Assembly: GCA_934098515.1 (NCBI GenBank)
Contig: CAKOOK010000003.1
Span: 28,223-92,222 of the forward strand
Origin: an uncultured Bacilli bacterium
GTDB taxonomy: Bacteria; Bacillota_I; Bacilli_A; RF39; UBA660
DNA length: 64,000 bases
Direction of reading: 5' to 3'
The position numbers were made by a program, and so were the translations under genes. Shown piece after piece: positions 56,920 to 64,000 of this stretch (within the stretch, counting starts at the first letter, position 1; every line of letters begins with the position of its first letter). The notes beneath the pieces were generated by a model. That model did no database searches and was not told the DNA's origin. It saw only the letters and a list, made by a program, of their open reading frames with translations.

Positions 56920-57432
56920 TTAAAAGATATTTGCTAAAACTCCATATGACACTAGCATCATAATCACACTCGCCATAAGTACTCCAAGAAGTGCCGCTAA
57001 AAAAGCTTTCTTCTTATCCATTCTAAGTATAGTTGCTATTAAACATCCAGTCCATGCACCAGTTCCAGGAAGTGGCACACCAACAAATAATACGAGCCCC
57101 CAAAAACCTAACTTTTCTATTTTATCCTTCTTCTCATTACCTTTTCTCTCACAAAAAGAAACAAACCCCGTAAGAATATTATGCTTCTTCATAAAATCAA
57201 ATACAGCATCCAAAAACCATAAAATAAATGGGATCGGAATAATATTACCTAAAATACTTATCAAATATGAAGGAAGTGCTGGAAGTTTTAATAAAGCCGC
57301 CGCAACAAGTCCTCCACGAAGTTCCAATATTGGCATTAAAGAAATAAAGAATACCAATAAATACTTTCCTAAAAGTCCCGTGCTACTAACACCAAATAAC
57401 CCAATAAGCCAGTTTACAATTTTATTACTCAT
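56920..57432 (-). CDS. COG2426 small multidrug export-like membrane protein
   Basis: 170 residues, five predicted helices. LRGGLVAAALLKLPALPSYLIS, GNIIPIPFILW and VPLPGTGAWTGCLIA are the conserved cores of the Sm_multidrug_ex family (related to DedA-like proteins). Start at 57432 has GGAGGGGAAG and overlaps the YnbB-like stop as ATGAGTAA. Substrate unknown. Confidence 0.8.
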   Translation of the reverse strand: MSNKIVNWLIGLFGVSSTGLLGKYLLVFFISLMPILELRGGLVAAALLKLPALPSYLISILGNIIPIPFILWFLDAVFDFMKKHNILTGFVSFCERKGNEKKDKIEKLGFWGLVLFVGVPLPGTGAWTGCLIATILRMDKKKAFLAALLGVLMASVIMMLVSYGVLANIF

Positions 57433-58648
57433 CTTCCCCTCCATTAAAAATCTCGCCAAAAGCATTTACAACAGCTAATTTTCCATAATCATAAGTAAGT
57501 GACCCTTGCTGATATAAAATGTAAGGCTCTCTTAAAGGTGCATCACAAGATAATTCTATGCTAGATCCATCAACAAAAGACCCACTCGCCATTATTATCT
57601 TACTATCATACCCTGGCATATCTGTCTCCTCGGGAACAAACGCTGAATCAATCGCACTCATCTTCTGAATGCACTTAGCATACTGAGAAAGTCTATCTGC
57701 TTTACCAAAACAAATACCAATCACTATATCATCAGTCCCACCATTTATATAAGAAACATTATATACTTCACAAAGCCTCTTAGTAAGTAACTTAACTTTT
57801 AAAGCACTAGCAACAACACTAGGCGCTAAATATAGTCCCAAAAGAAAACTCTTATTCTGTCCTAAACTTGGCCCAACATGATCACCTTGTCCAGGAACTG
57901 TCAATCTCTCCGCTACTAAATTAATATACTTTTCCTTACCAACTACATAAGCACCATTATTAACAACGCCTGCGCCTAAATTCTTAATAAGTGACCCAAC
58001 AACAACATCTGCGCCTACATCTGTTGGCTCCAAAGTATTACAAAATTCGCAATAACAATTATCTACAAATATAATAATCTCCGAATTTATCTTTCTAATA
58101 AAATCAATAACCTTAGAAACCTTTTCTATACTTAATGTACTTCTGCAAGCATACCCAATAGATCTCTGAATATGTATAAGTTTAATATTCTCACCTAACA
58201 CATCTCTTATTCTATCATAATCAAAATCTCCATCTTTTAAATCAATATAATCAAAATCAATTCCAAAAGACTTCAACGAACTTTTATTAGGTGTTATTCC
58301 AATTACTGGTTCAAGTGTATCATAAGGCTTACCAGTTATAGATATAAACTTCTCACCAGGTCTTAATAAACCAAACAAAGCAACCGTTAGTGCATGAGTA
58401 CCACTAATAAACTGCGTTCTAACTAACGCCTTCTCAGCATGAAAAACATCAGCAAATATCTCATCTATCTTATCTCTTCCAGCATCTCCATACCCATAAC
58501 CAGTTGTTCCATTAAAATCACTTGCATTTAAATTAAACTTATGAAAAGCACTAAGCACTTTTTCACTATTTGCAAAACAAACATTTTCTATTTTCTTAAA
58601 TTCGTCTTTTAAACTTTCTTCAATTTCTAAAATCTTACTATTTAACAC
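57425..58648 (-). CDS. YnbB-like PLP-dependent lyase
   Basis: 407 residues, methionine gamma-lyase-like family (PF06838 type), fold-type I aminotransferase. GYGYGDAGRDKIDEIFADVFHAEKALVR and SGTHALTVALFGLLRPGE bind the PLP phosphate, and VVGSLIKNLGAGVV holds the Schiff-base Lys. Members have been called aluminium-resistance proteins or sulfur amino-acid lyases. A GTG start at 58648 fits AGGTGAT; a GTG three codons upstream is too close to the RBS. Confidence 0.85.
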   Translation of the reverse strand: MLNSKILEIEESLKDEFKKIENVCFANSEKVLSAFHKFNLNASDFNGTTGYGYGDAGRDKIDEIFADVFHAEKALVRTQFISGTHALTVALFGLLRPGEKFISITGKPYDTLEPVIGITPNKSSLKSFGIDFDYIDLKDGDFDYDRIRDVLGENIKLIHIQRSIGYACRSTLSIEKVSKVIDFIRKINSEIIIFVDNCYCEFCNTLEPTDVGADVVVGSLIKNLGAGVVNNGAYVVGKEKYINLVAERLTVPGQGDHVGPSLGQNKSFLLGLYLAPSVVASALKVKLLTKRLCEVYNVSYINGGTDDIVIGICFGKADRLSQYAKCIQKMSAIDSAFVPEETDMPGYDSKIIMASGSFVDGSSIELSCDAPLREPYILYQQGSLTYDYGKLAVVNAFGEIFNGGEDE

Positions 58649-59315
58649 TATTATCACCTACTCTTATAACTGCATCATTAACGCTTTCATCAATACTTAC
58701 ATCATATACCACTTTAGCAACCTCCTCTGGCTTCAAAAACACACCTAAACTTTTCTTGTATTCTTCATCCATTTCTAAATTCATATCCGTATCAATCCAG
58801 TCAGGACACACCACATTAACCCTAATACCTCTATCTTTCAAATAAAGCGAAAAGTTATGTGTTAAAGAAATCACTCCAGCCTTAGACGCGTCATAATCCA
58901 TACTCTCTGGATAATAAGTGTCAAGTGCATTTGTAGAAGAAATGTTAACTATACAACCTTTATCCACATGATTTACAGCATATTTACTAACGAGAAAAGT
59001 ACCTAACAAATTAACCTTAATAACCTCTAAAAATTCTTCAGCTGATTTTTCCATAGGATCACTATCTTTTGCTATTCCCGCATTATTAACAATAACATCT
59101 AATTTGCCTAATGCATCAAACATTCTCTTAACATCATCTTCATTAGAAACATCAGCCCTAACAATAGATACTCTATCTCCATATTCACTCTTTAATTTAA
59201 GTGCCATCTCACTACTATTATTATAATTAACCACAACACTATGCCCCATCTTTAAATAATATAAAGATATTGCAAGTCCAAGTCCTCTAGCACCACCAGT
59301 AACTAAAACTTTCAT
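58638..59315 (-). CDS. Short-chain dehydrogenase/reductase, FabG-like
   Basis: 225 residues. TGGARGLG cofactor motif at residues 6-13, NNAG near residue 77, Ser in ISSTNAL and the Y-D-A-S-K catalytic pair near residue 145. NAD(P)H preference is not clear. First gene of the SDR / YnbB / COG2426 operon, overlapping the lyase start by 11 bp. Confidence 0.88.
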   Translation of the reverse strand: MKVLVTGGARGLGLAISLYYLKMGHSVVVNYNNSSEMALKLKSEYGDRVSIVRADVSNEDDVKRMFDALGKLDVIVNNAGIAKDSDPMEKSAEEFLEVIKVNLLGTFLVSKYAVNHVDKGCIVNISSTNALDTYYPESMDYDASKAGVISLTHNFSLYLKDRGIRVNVVCPDWIDTDMNLEMDEEYKKSLGVFLKPEEVAKVVYDVSIDESVNDAVIRVGDNSVK

Positions 59316-59324
59316 AACAACCTC

Positions 59325-59350
59325 TTAAAAAAAGACATAGCATCTCTGCT
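59325..59350 (-). terminator. Terminator after the 265-residue anchored protein
   Basis: Minus strand GTAGCA GAGA TGCTAT then GTCTTTTTTT, overlapping the stop. Confidence 0.6.
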
Positions 59351-60146
59351 ACTCTTCAACCTTAAATTCCTTTACACTCTTCAAATCTTTAAAATCTAAC
59401 TTAGTAACAAACTTAATCTTCTTATTACCAATCATATATATATTTATCTCATTAGTAATATACTCACTTACATCAGCACTAAAATAATCACTCTTACTAT
59501 GTAAATTTTTAGCATCTTCCTTAGTAATATTACTAACATTTAACAAAAGGACATTCTTTTTAGCCTCACTAATAAACTTATCTAGTGCAACATAATTTGA
59601 AATATTCGCATAATTAACATTGCTATTAATCACTGCAACATAATTAGTTTCTTTACTATTAAGTAGTGTATCAAACTCAGCAGGTATAATACTAGAATAC
59701 TTTGTAAAATCAATATCAACTAGCTTATCATACTCTTCCTTAGTTAATCCATTATTCTTAATAAATTCAAACTTATTAGCTTCATCTTTACTAGAATAAT
59801 AAGTTTTCTCCACACCATTAACCTGCATTACCAAAGAATTCTTATCAAAACTTGAAACATAAATCTTATTTTCATTAATATTACAATTTAACTTTATAAC
59901 ATTAATACTACGATTATATCTAAATGTATGACAAGACTTATAATTATCTAGCACTTTGCCACTATCAACATTTACATATGAAAATTCATTATCTTTAAAA
60001 TCCATTTTATTTAATTTTCCATCCTCATAAATATACCATGAACTATCGTATAAAACATCATCTAACGCATCACTAAAATCATAAATCAAAAGTCCAAATA
60101 CAAATAACCCAATTAATATTACTATCAAAATAATATTTTGTTTCAT
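59349..60146 (-). CDS. Membrane-anchored protein, unknown
   Basis: 265 residues with one N-terminal helix (IILIVILIGLFVFGLLIY). The extracellular region includes a lipocalin-like beta segment (VNVDSGKVLDNYKS) and, in its second half, YVAVINSNVNYANISNYVALDKFI and KNVLLLNVSNIT, faintly thioredoxin-like but without a CxxC. Two Cys in residues 70-95 may pair. No known family. It follows uppP by 8 bp. Confidence 0.5.
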   Translation of the reverse strand: MKQNIILIVILIGLFVFGLLIYDFSDALDDVLYDSSWYIYEDGKLNKMDFKDNEFSYVNVDSGKVLDNYKSCHTFRYNRSINVIKLNCNINENKIYVSSFDKNSLVMQVNGVEKTYYSSKDEANKFEFIKNNGLTKEEYDKLVDIDFTKYSSIIPAEFDTLLNSKETNYVAVINSNVNYANISNYVALDKFISEAKKNVLLLNVSNITKEDAKNLHSKSDYFSADVSEYITNEINIYMIGNKKIKFVTKLDFKDLKSVKEFKVEE

Positions 60147-60154
60147 AAAATCAC

Positions 60155-60973
60155 CTACTTAAATAAGAAATACAAAATTACAACAATTCCTAAAACAATT
60201 CTGTAATAACCAAATACTGTAAAATCATTCTTCCTTATATATTTTAATAAAAATTTAATTGCAAATATTGAAACAATAAAAGCAGTAATCATACCCGTAA
60301 TTAAGATAATTAATTCAGAAGATGTAAATGCAAATCCAAACTTAAGAAGCTTAAGTAAAGATGCTCCTCCCATTGCAGGTATCGCTAAGTAGAAAGTATA
60401 ACTGGTCGCGACACTCCTGTCAAGTCCCAAGAGAAGACCACCCAAAATCGTCGACCCACTTCTACTAGTCCCCGGAATAATTGCAAGAGCTTGAAAAATG
60501 CCAACCATAAATGCATCTTTATAAGAAACATCTTTAATATCAGTTACTCTCGCATTTTTTCCTTTATGTTTCCTCTCTATTATAATAAAAAGTACTCCAT
60601 AAACAATTAACATAATAGCTACTGTCCAAGCATTGAAAAAGTGGGCATTTATACAATCGTCAAAAAGTAAGCCAATAACAGCAGCTGGAATCGAACTAAC
60701 AACTATCTTTCCCCATAAATTAAAAGTCTCGTTAGTATCAGTCTTATCCTTATTAAATCCCCAAGGAAATAAATCCTTAAAACAAATAACCACCACAGCA
60801 AATATCGCACCAAGCTGAATGACAACTTCAAACATCTCCCAAAACTCTGCACTAACATTAAGTTTCAAAAACTCATTAGCTAAAATCATATGTCCTGTAC
60901 TACTTATCGGAAGCCACTCAGTTATTCCCTCAATAATGCCTAGAATAATCGTCTTAATTACATCAAGTATCAT
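60155..60973 (-). CDS. uppP: Undecaprenyl-diphosphatase UppP/BacA
   Basis: 272 residues, seven to eight helices. GIIEGITEWLPISSTGHMILA and IIPGTSRSGSTILGGLLLGLDR are the two catalytic blocks (Glu/Arg/Ser). It dephosphorylates C55-PP to recycle the cell-wall and glycan carrier lipid and gives bacitracin tolerance. RBS AGGAGATG. Confidence 0.97.
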   Translation of the reverse strand: MILDVIKTIILGIIEGITEWLPISSTGHMILANEFLKLNVSAEFWEMFEVVIQLGAIFAVVVICFKDLFPWGFNKDKTDTNETFNLWGKIVVSSIPAAVIGLLFDDCINAHFFNAWTVAIMLIVYGVLFIIIERKHKGKNARVTDIKDVSYKDAFMVGIFQALAIIPGTSRSGSTILGGLLLGLDRSVATSYTFYLAIPAMGGASLLKLLKFGFAFTSSELIILITGMITAFIVSIFAIKFLLKYIRKNDFTVFGYYRIVLGIVVILYFLFK

Positions 60974-61026
60974 ATATTCATCTCCTCTAATATTATAACA
61001 TACACATCAAATATCTCCAAAAAATT

Positions 61027-61776
61027 CTAATTCTGTTTATTAACCTGGATTCTATAAACTATTTTTAATAACAATCTATAAGGTAAAAATCTTGAAAAAA
61101 ACACCCCAAGTTTAATCTTTAATGAAGGAATAATAATCATTTTTCTCTTCAAAGTTCTATCAATCGCATACTTTGCAACATACTCACTAGTCAAACTTTT
61201 CGTATTAAAATGCCCCCCAGCAACATTATTAAAATTAGTTTCAACAGGGCCAGGACAAAGTGCTGACACACTAACATTACTTCTCCTTTTTCTAAGTTCC
61301 TCATTAATCGCCATCGTAAGCTTCAACACATAATTCTTAGTCGCATAATAAGTGCTTAAATAAGGTCCAGCCAAAAATCCAGCAGACGATGCCACATTCA
61401 ATATATAACCTCTATCATTTTTAACAAAATCCTTTAAAAACAACTTAGTTAAAATATGAACCGCCGTCACATTTAAATCTATCATATCAAGTTCCTTTTG
61501 CATATCAGTCTCATCAAAATATCCAAAAAGCCCATATCCAGCATTATTTACCAAAAAATCAATATCTGCATTTTTAAATTTCTCATAAAGTGCAAAACAC
61601 TCTTCTCTTTTACTTAAATCACAAATATAATACTCTGCATTCTTTAAATTTTTACATATTTCTTTTAATTTATCTTCACTTCTAGCTACTAACACCAAAT
61701 CATAACCCAAACTGTCCAAATAAATAGCTATTTCCTTACCAATCCCACTACTTGCTCCAGTAACTAACGCTTTCAT
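61027..61776 (-). CDS. Short-chain dehydrogenase/reductase, DltE-like
   Basis: 249 residues. TGASSGIGKE at residues 6-15, NNAGYGLFGYF near residue 85, ASSAGF Ser and Y-Y-A-T-K catalytic residues near residue 153. The hydrophobic basic C-terminus (KLGVFFSRFLPYRLLLKIVY) suggests membrane association, typical for DltE/YqjQ-like SDRs. Overlaps the PAP2 stop by 4 bp. Confidence 0.88.
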   Translation of the reverse strand: MKALVTGASSGIGKEIAIYLDSLGYDLVLVARSEDKLKEICKNLKNAEYYICDLSKREECFALYEKFKNADIDFLVNNAGYGLFGYFDETDMQKELDMIDLNVTAVHILTKLFLKDFVKNDRGYILNVASSAGFLAGPYLSTYYATKNYVLKLTMAINEELRKRRSNVSVSALCPGPVETNFNNVAGGHFNTKSLTSEYVAKYAIDRTLKRKMIIIPSLKIKLGVFFSRFLPYRLLLKIVYRIQVNKQN

Positions 61777-62384
61777 TTAACCAATCCTCTCTTTTTCAAA
61801 GTCATAATATCAGCAAGTAATAAACCCGTGCTTATAGCATGCCCCGCAATAACATCACTCGCATTATGAACTCCCAAATACACACGGCTAAAACCTATAA
61901 CTATAATTAAAATTACAAGCAAACTAGATATTACAACTTTTAAATATTTGTTCATATTACTACTCAAAATCAAATAAATAATAAAACCATAAAAAGCCAC
62001 GCTTGCCATCGAATGACCTGAAGGAAAACTATACCCTGTCTCATCAGTAAGCCTCAAAATATTAGGCCTAGGAACCATCATGATATTTTTAATAACTACA
62101 TTAAATATAGTCGAAACAATCACATTTAATACCAAAAACAATGATTTATAATATTTCCAAAATAGTCCGATTAAAGAAACTGCACACAAAAAGACAATCC
62201 ACTTAACACTAGCAAACTCCGTAATAAAAAGAAGCACTTTAGTTAGCGAATCACTCCTAAACCCAATAACAAATTTATAAACAGTAGCATCAAAAGAACC
62301 AGTCAAATCATAATGAACTAGCACAGCCATCACACAAAATATTAAAAATAATACAATCATAACAATTTTATTAAACTTTTTCAT
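61773..62384 (-). CDS. PAP2-type membrane phosphatase
   Basis: 203 residues, six helices. The three PAP2 motifs are KNIMMVPRP, PSGHSMAS and SRVYLGVHNASDV. It could dephosphorylate undecaprenyl diphosphate or phosphatidylglycerol phosphate. It neighbours uppP by 800 bp, giving two possible carrier-lipid phosphatases in this block. Confidence 0.9.
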   Translation of the reverse strand: MKKFNKIVMIVLFLIFCVMAVLVHYDLTGSFDATVYKFVIGFRSDSLTKVLLFITEFASVKWIVFLCAVSLIGLFWKYYKSLFLVLNVIVSTIFNVVIKNIMMVPRPNILRLTDETGYSFPSGHSMASVAFYGFIIYLILSSNMNKYLKVVISSLLVILIIVIGFSRVYLGVHNASDVIAGHAISTGLLLADIMTLKKRGLVK

Positions 62385-62398
62385 AACTCAATTATATA

Positions 62399-62423
62399 AA
62401 AAAAAACTAGATAATACTAGTTA
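62399..62423 (-). terminator. Terminator of the CNNM-like gene
   Basis: Minus strand ACTAG TATTAT CTAGT then TTTTTTT. Confidence 0.8.
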
Positions 62424-62939
62424 CTTTACATGAAATAAACTCTTTAACTTACCAAATGCAAATATAATCTGATTACAATTCTTAATAGCAACACCCTTAA
62501 ACACAGCCTTACCACCAACAGTAAACGCAGATATAAAAGCTGCCAAAATTACAGATAAAATTGTTAAAGAAACACTTGACACCTTAGATAAAGACACAGC
62601 AAGCACACTTCCTAGTCCACCACTAACAATACCACAAACATCGCCAATAACATCATTACAAATATTAGCAAACCTTACATTATTTTTAAGTACACTAATG
62701 GCTTCCTTAGCACCCTTAATCTTCTGAGCACTCATACTATGAAAATATGCTTCTTTACACGTCAAACTCGCAGTTCCAAGCATATCAAATACAATACCAA
62801 CAACAATCACTAAGATTAAACTAATAAAAATAATCAACAAGTTTGTATGATACGCAATCAAATTTGTAATAGTACTAAACAAAATAGATAGAAAAAAAGT
62901 CAATAAAAAAACTTTATAAATCCAGCTATTCTTTTTCAT
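62421..62939 (-). CDS. CNNM/CorB-like (DUF21-type) membrane protein
   Basis: 172 residues with four predicted helices. SAQKIKGAKEAISVLKNNVRFANICNDVIGDVCGIVSGGLG resembles the DUF21/CNNM transmembrane domain found in Mg/Co transporter-associated proteins, but lacks CBS domains, as do the short Firmicutes versions. RBS AAGGAGG. It lies downstream of a roughly 490-bp gene-free segment that may be its leader. Confidence 0.6.
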   Translation of the reverse strand: MKKNSWIYKVFLLTFFLSILFSTITNLIAYHTNLLIIFISLILVIVVGIVFDMLGTASLTCKEAYFHSMSAQKIKGAKEAISVLKNNVRFANICNDVIGDVCGIVSGGLGSVLAVSLSKVSSVSLTILSVILAAFISAFTVGGKAVFKGVAIKNCNQIIFAFGKLKSLFHVK

Positions 62940-63405
62940 TTTGCCTCCTTATAAAGTGGAAAAAATTTATGGTTTATTATAAATTAATTTTACGGCTTTG
63001 GTCGAGTCGAATTTCTCTGTTTTTCCTCCTTCGGTTACCCTAGGGCGATTTCTCCTTTATAAAAAACAACTAATAGATAGTTACTCGATGGCCACTTAGT
63101 CCGCACTTCAATCCTTATAATAAATACACGCTAGAGATTTTCTCTAACACAACTAACCTATTCTTATTCGCTTTTGCAAATGCAGTTTCAAAATATCCCC
63201 TACACTCACTCACGACATGACGTTTAATTACGACGCAACTCCAGGGTACCATTATATGCCATTATAATCTTCCCTAAAATTTTAAATTACATATTCACCC
63301 TAACTTGGGCAGAAAAAGCAAATATATAAAGTGTCAAATATCAACGATGGATTTTTAGCCCCACCTTCAAATAGTGTTTATGACTAGCATAATGCACCAC
63401 ACAAC
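62940..63405 (-). ncRNA. Candidate structured RNA or long 5' leader (unidentified)
   Basis: About 490 bp without a gene. On the minus strand a promoter TAGACA, 17 bp, TATAAT (near 63411-63439) would start RNA at about 63405. The region holds local stems (ATTATA ATGGCA TATAAT inside AGGG...CCCT at about 63232-63265; TTAGAGA AAA TCTCTAG) and G/C-rich stretches unlike local intergenic DNA. It could be an independent RNA or the leader of the CNNM-like gene. I looked for tmRNA, RNase P, SRP and common riboswitch signatures and did not find them. Confidence 0.4.
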
Positions 63406-63410
63406 AAATT

Positions 63411-63439
63411 ATAACATATTTCCCCTTATTTGTCTAGTA
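63411..63439 (-). promoter_or_regulatory. Promoter for the structured region
   Basis: Minus strand TAGACA, 17 bp, TGTTATAAT (extended -10), overlapping the 3' end of the SleB-like gene. The exact -35 position is read by eye. Confidence 0.6.
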
Positions 63440-63856
63440 AAGCTCTTTACACACTCCACTATCCGGCCTATAAAAACAGTGATTTTTATAACTTCCAGAA
63501 AAAGGTTGCTCATACCAAGTTGCCTTACAAGAACTTGTTCCTGGAGCATAAAACCAAAGCGCATGAGTTGCCGGATAATAATACTCACCCTTCAAACATC
63601 TCTTCGCAAGTTCTTTCTCTTTCGTAGTCGAGGAGCCATTAAAAAGAGAACTATTTATTCCCGAAAATCCCCCAGGAGACTGATATACAACATCATATAT
63701 AGAACGAATATTTTTAAAAGTATAACAACTAGCAATCGCCCTATTTACAATTACATTACCAACCATCAACATTCCTAGATTTCCCTCGGCTAAAGCTTCA
63801 GCGCGCATTAACCTTGCCATCAAATCCAATTCCTTAGAAGTATAATTAATCAACAT
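63434..63856 (-). CDS. SleB/CwlJ-type cell-wall hydrolase
   Basis: 140 residues, the Hydrolase_2 domain: YTSKELDLMARLMRAEALAEGNLGMLMVGNVIVNRAIASC at the N-terminus, with the probable catalytic Glu in RAEAL, and SPGGFSG later. CwlJ/SleB proteins cleave spore cortex in germination, although vegetative homologs exist. There is no signal peptide (as in CwlJ). Cys are frequent in the C-terminal half (CLKGEYY, CKATWY, CFYRP, CKELY). Start at 63856 has GGTGG. Confidence 0.8.
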   Translation of the reverse strand: MLINYTSKELDLMARLMRAEALAEGNLGMLMVGNVIVNRAIASCYTFKNIRSIYDVVYQSPGGFSGINSSLFNGSSTTKEKELAKRCLKGEYYYPATHALWFYAPGTSSCKATWYEQPFSGSYKNHCFYRPDSGVCKELY

Positions 63857-63929
63857 CCATACCACCAATAAAATATATGCATTTCATCTTGAAAGATGAA
63901 CAATACTATGCTATAATCAATACGTCCAC

Positions 63930-64000
63930 AGGGGTGTGGTATAATGGTAGCATAGGAGTCTCCAAAACTTTTGATGGGAGTTCGATTCTCTCCACCCCTG
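63930..64000 (+). tRNA. tRNA-Trp (anticodon CCA)
   Basis: Acceptor AGGGGTG/CACCCCT, anticodon loop CTCCAAA, T loop TTCGATT and discriminator G at 64000. The 3' CCA lies beyond or is added post-transcriptionally. In Firmicutes tRNA-Trp often precedes secE-nusG, which would be just outside the window. Confidence 0.93.

Noticed and set aside
62940..63430. tmRNA, RNase P RNA or SRP RNA
   Set aside because: No GAGGAAAGTCC/ACAGAA core for RNase P, no tRNA-like ends or Ala-rich tag frame for tmRNA, and no SRP GGAAG loop region. TTCGACTC near the 3' end lacks a matching T stem.
63374..63778. Plus-strand open frame of 134 codons
   Set aside because: Lies opposite the SleB-like gene and the structured region, has no RBS, and has basic, low-quality composition typical of a shadow frame.
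1..64000. A DGR reverse transcriptase or template repeat inside the window
   Set aside because: No gene has RT motifs (no YxDD-like enzyme). The two target-like segments differ at non-A positions as well, so neither can be the template of the other.
1..64000. Mycoplasma genetic code (TGA = Trp)
   Set aside because: TGG is used for Trp throughout, TGA ends several genes (e.g. the DUF1653 gene at 3818), and tRNA-Trp has CCA.

Overview
This window is about 64 kb of very AT-rich DNA (roughly 30% G+C) with the standard genetic code: TGG encodes Trp, TGA is used as a stop, and a tRNA-Trp(CCA) is present. Strong Shine-Dalgarno sites, T-box leaders, a B. subtilis-like S10-spc-alpha gene order, a zinc-type S14, an LTA-synthase-like enzyme and [FeFe]-hydrogenase point to an anaerobic, walled, low-GC Bacillota, most likely an uncultured gut member of Bacilli near the Erysipelotrichia / RF39 / Mollicutes neighbourhood. 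That placement is inference from gene content. Several genes usually linked to sporulation occur (two small CotF-type coat proteins, a Cse60-like protein, a SpoVB/MurJ flippase, a SleB/CwlJ-type hydrolase).

Layout. 1-3.2 kb: end of a TraX-like gene, an LTA-synthase-like phosphotransferase and an HD-domain dNTPase. 3.3-6.1 kb: small minus-strand genes (DUF2441-like, DUF1653, DUF1848, a YbaK/ProX-type editing deacylase, one unknown). 6.1-15.8 kb: two lipoproteins, tRNA-Thr, coat proteins, a transglutaminase-like protein, a YtxG/YtxH-like pair, TrmB, a flippase, and the thymidine and thymidylate kinases. 15.9-18.3 kb: a DUF5684-like zinc-ribbon membrane protein and the first of two large secreted paralogs. 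18.3-21.3 kb: a T-box-controlled leuS operon. 21.3-28 kb: GH31 glycosidase, autoregulated rpsD, and two unknown large proteins. 28-34.5 kb: T-box-controlled ileS, the second secreted paralog, and a tandemly duplicated RhuM/RhuM-Fic locus. 34.6-39.3 kb: a YmfF/YmfH-like M16 protease pair, DeoD and a DUF4143 ATPase preceded by 23-bp repeats. 39.4-53.4 kb: the complete S10-spc-alpha ribosomal super-operon, which lacks rpmD (L30). 53.5-63.9 kb: GtrB-like glycosyltransferase, hydrogenase, glucosaminidase-like protein, YnbB-like PLP enzyme with an SDR, UppP, another SDR, PAP2 phosphatase, a CNNM-like membrane protein, a roughly 490-bp gene-free segment that looks like a structured RNA, a SleB-type hydrolase and tRNA-Trp at the right edge.

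The most interesting signal is the pair of paralogous secreted proteins at 17-18 kb and 31-33 kb. Their last ~70 codons, and only these, are abruptly GC-rich (about 58% and 48% by my count against about 27% next door), rich in NNY codons, and end in a shared V/L-R-P-x-I-S-L motif. This is what diversity-generating retroelement (DGR) variable regions look like. No reverse transcriptase or template repeat is in the window, so any DGR would act from elsewhere. The second copy carries an apparent 1-nt deletion inside the variable segment that cuts off a tail still readable in another frame.
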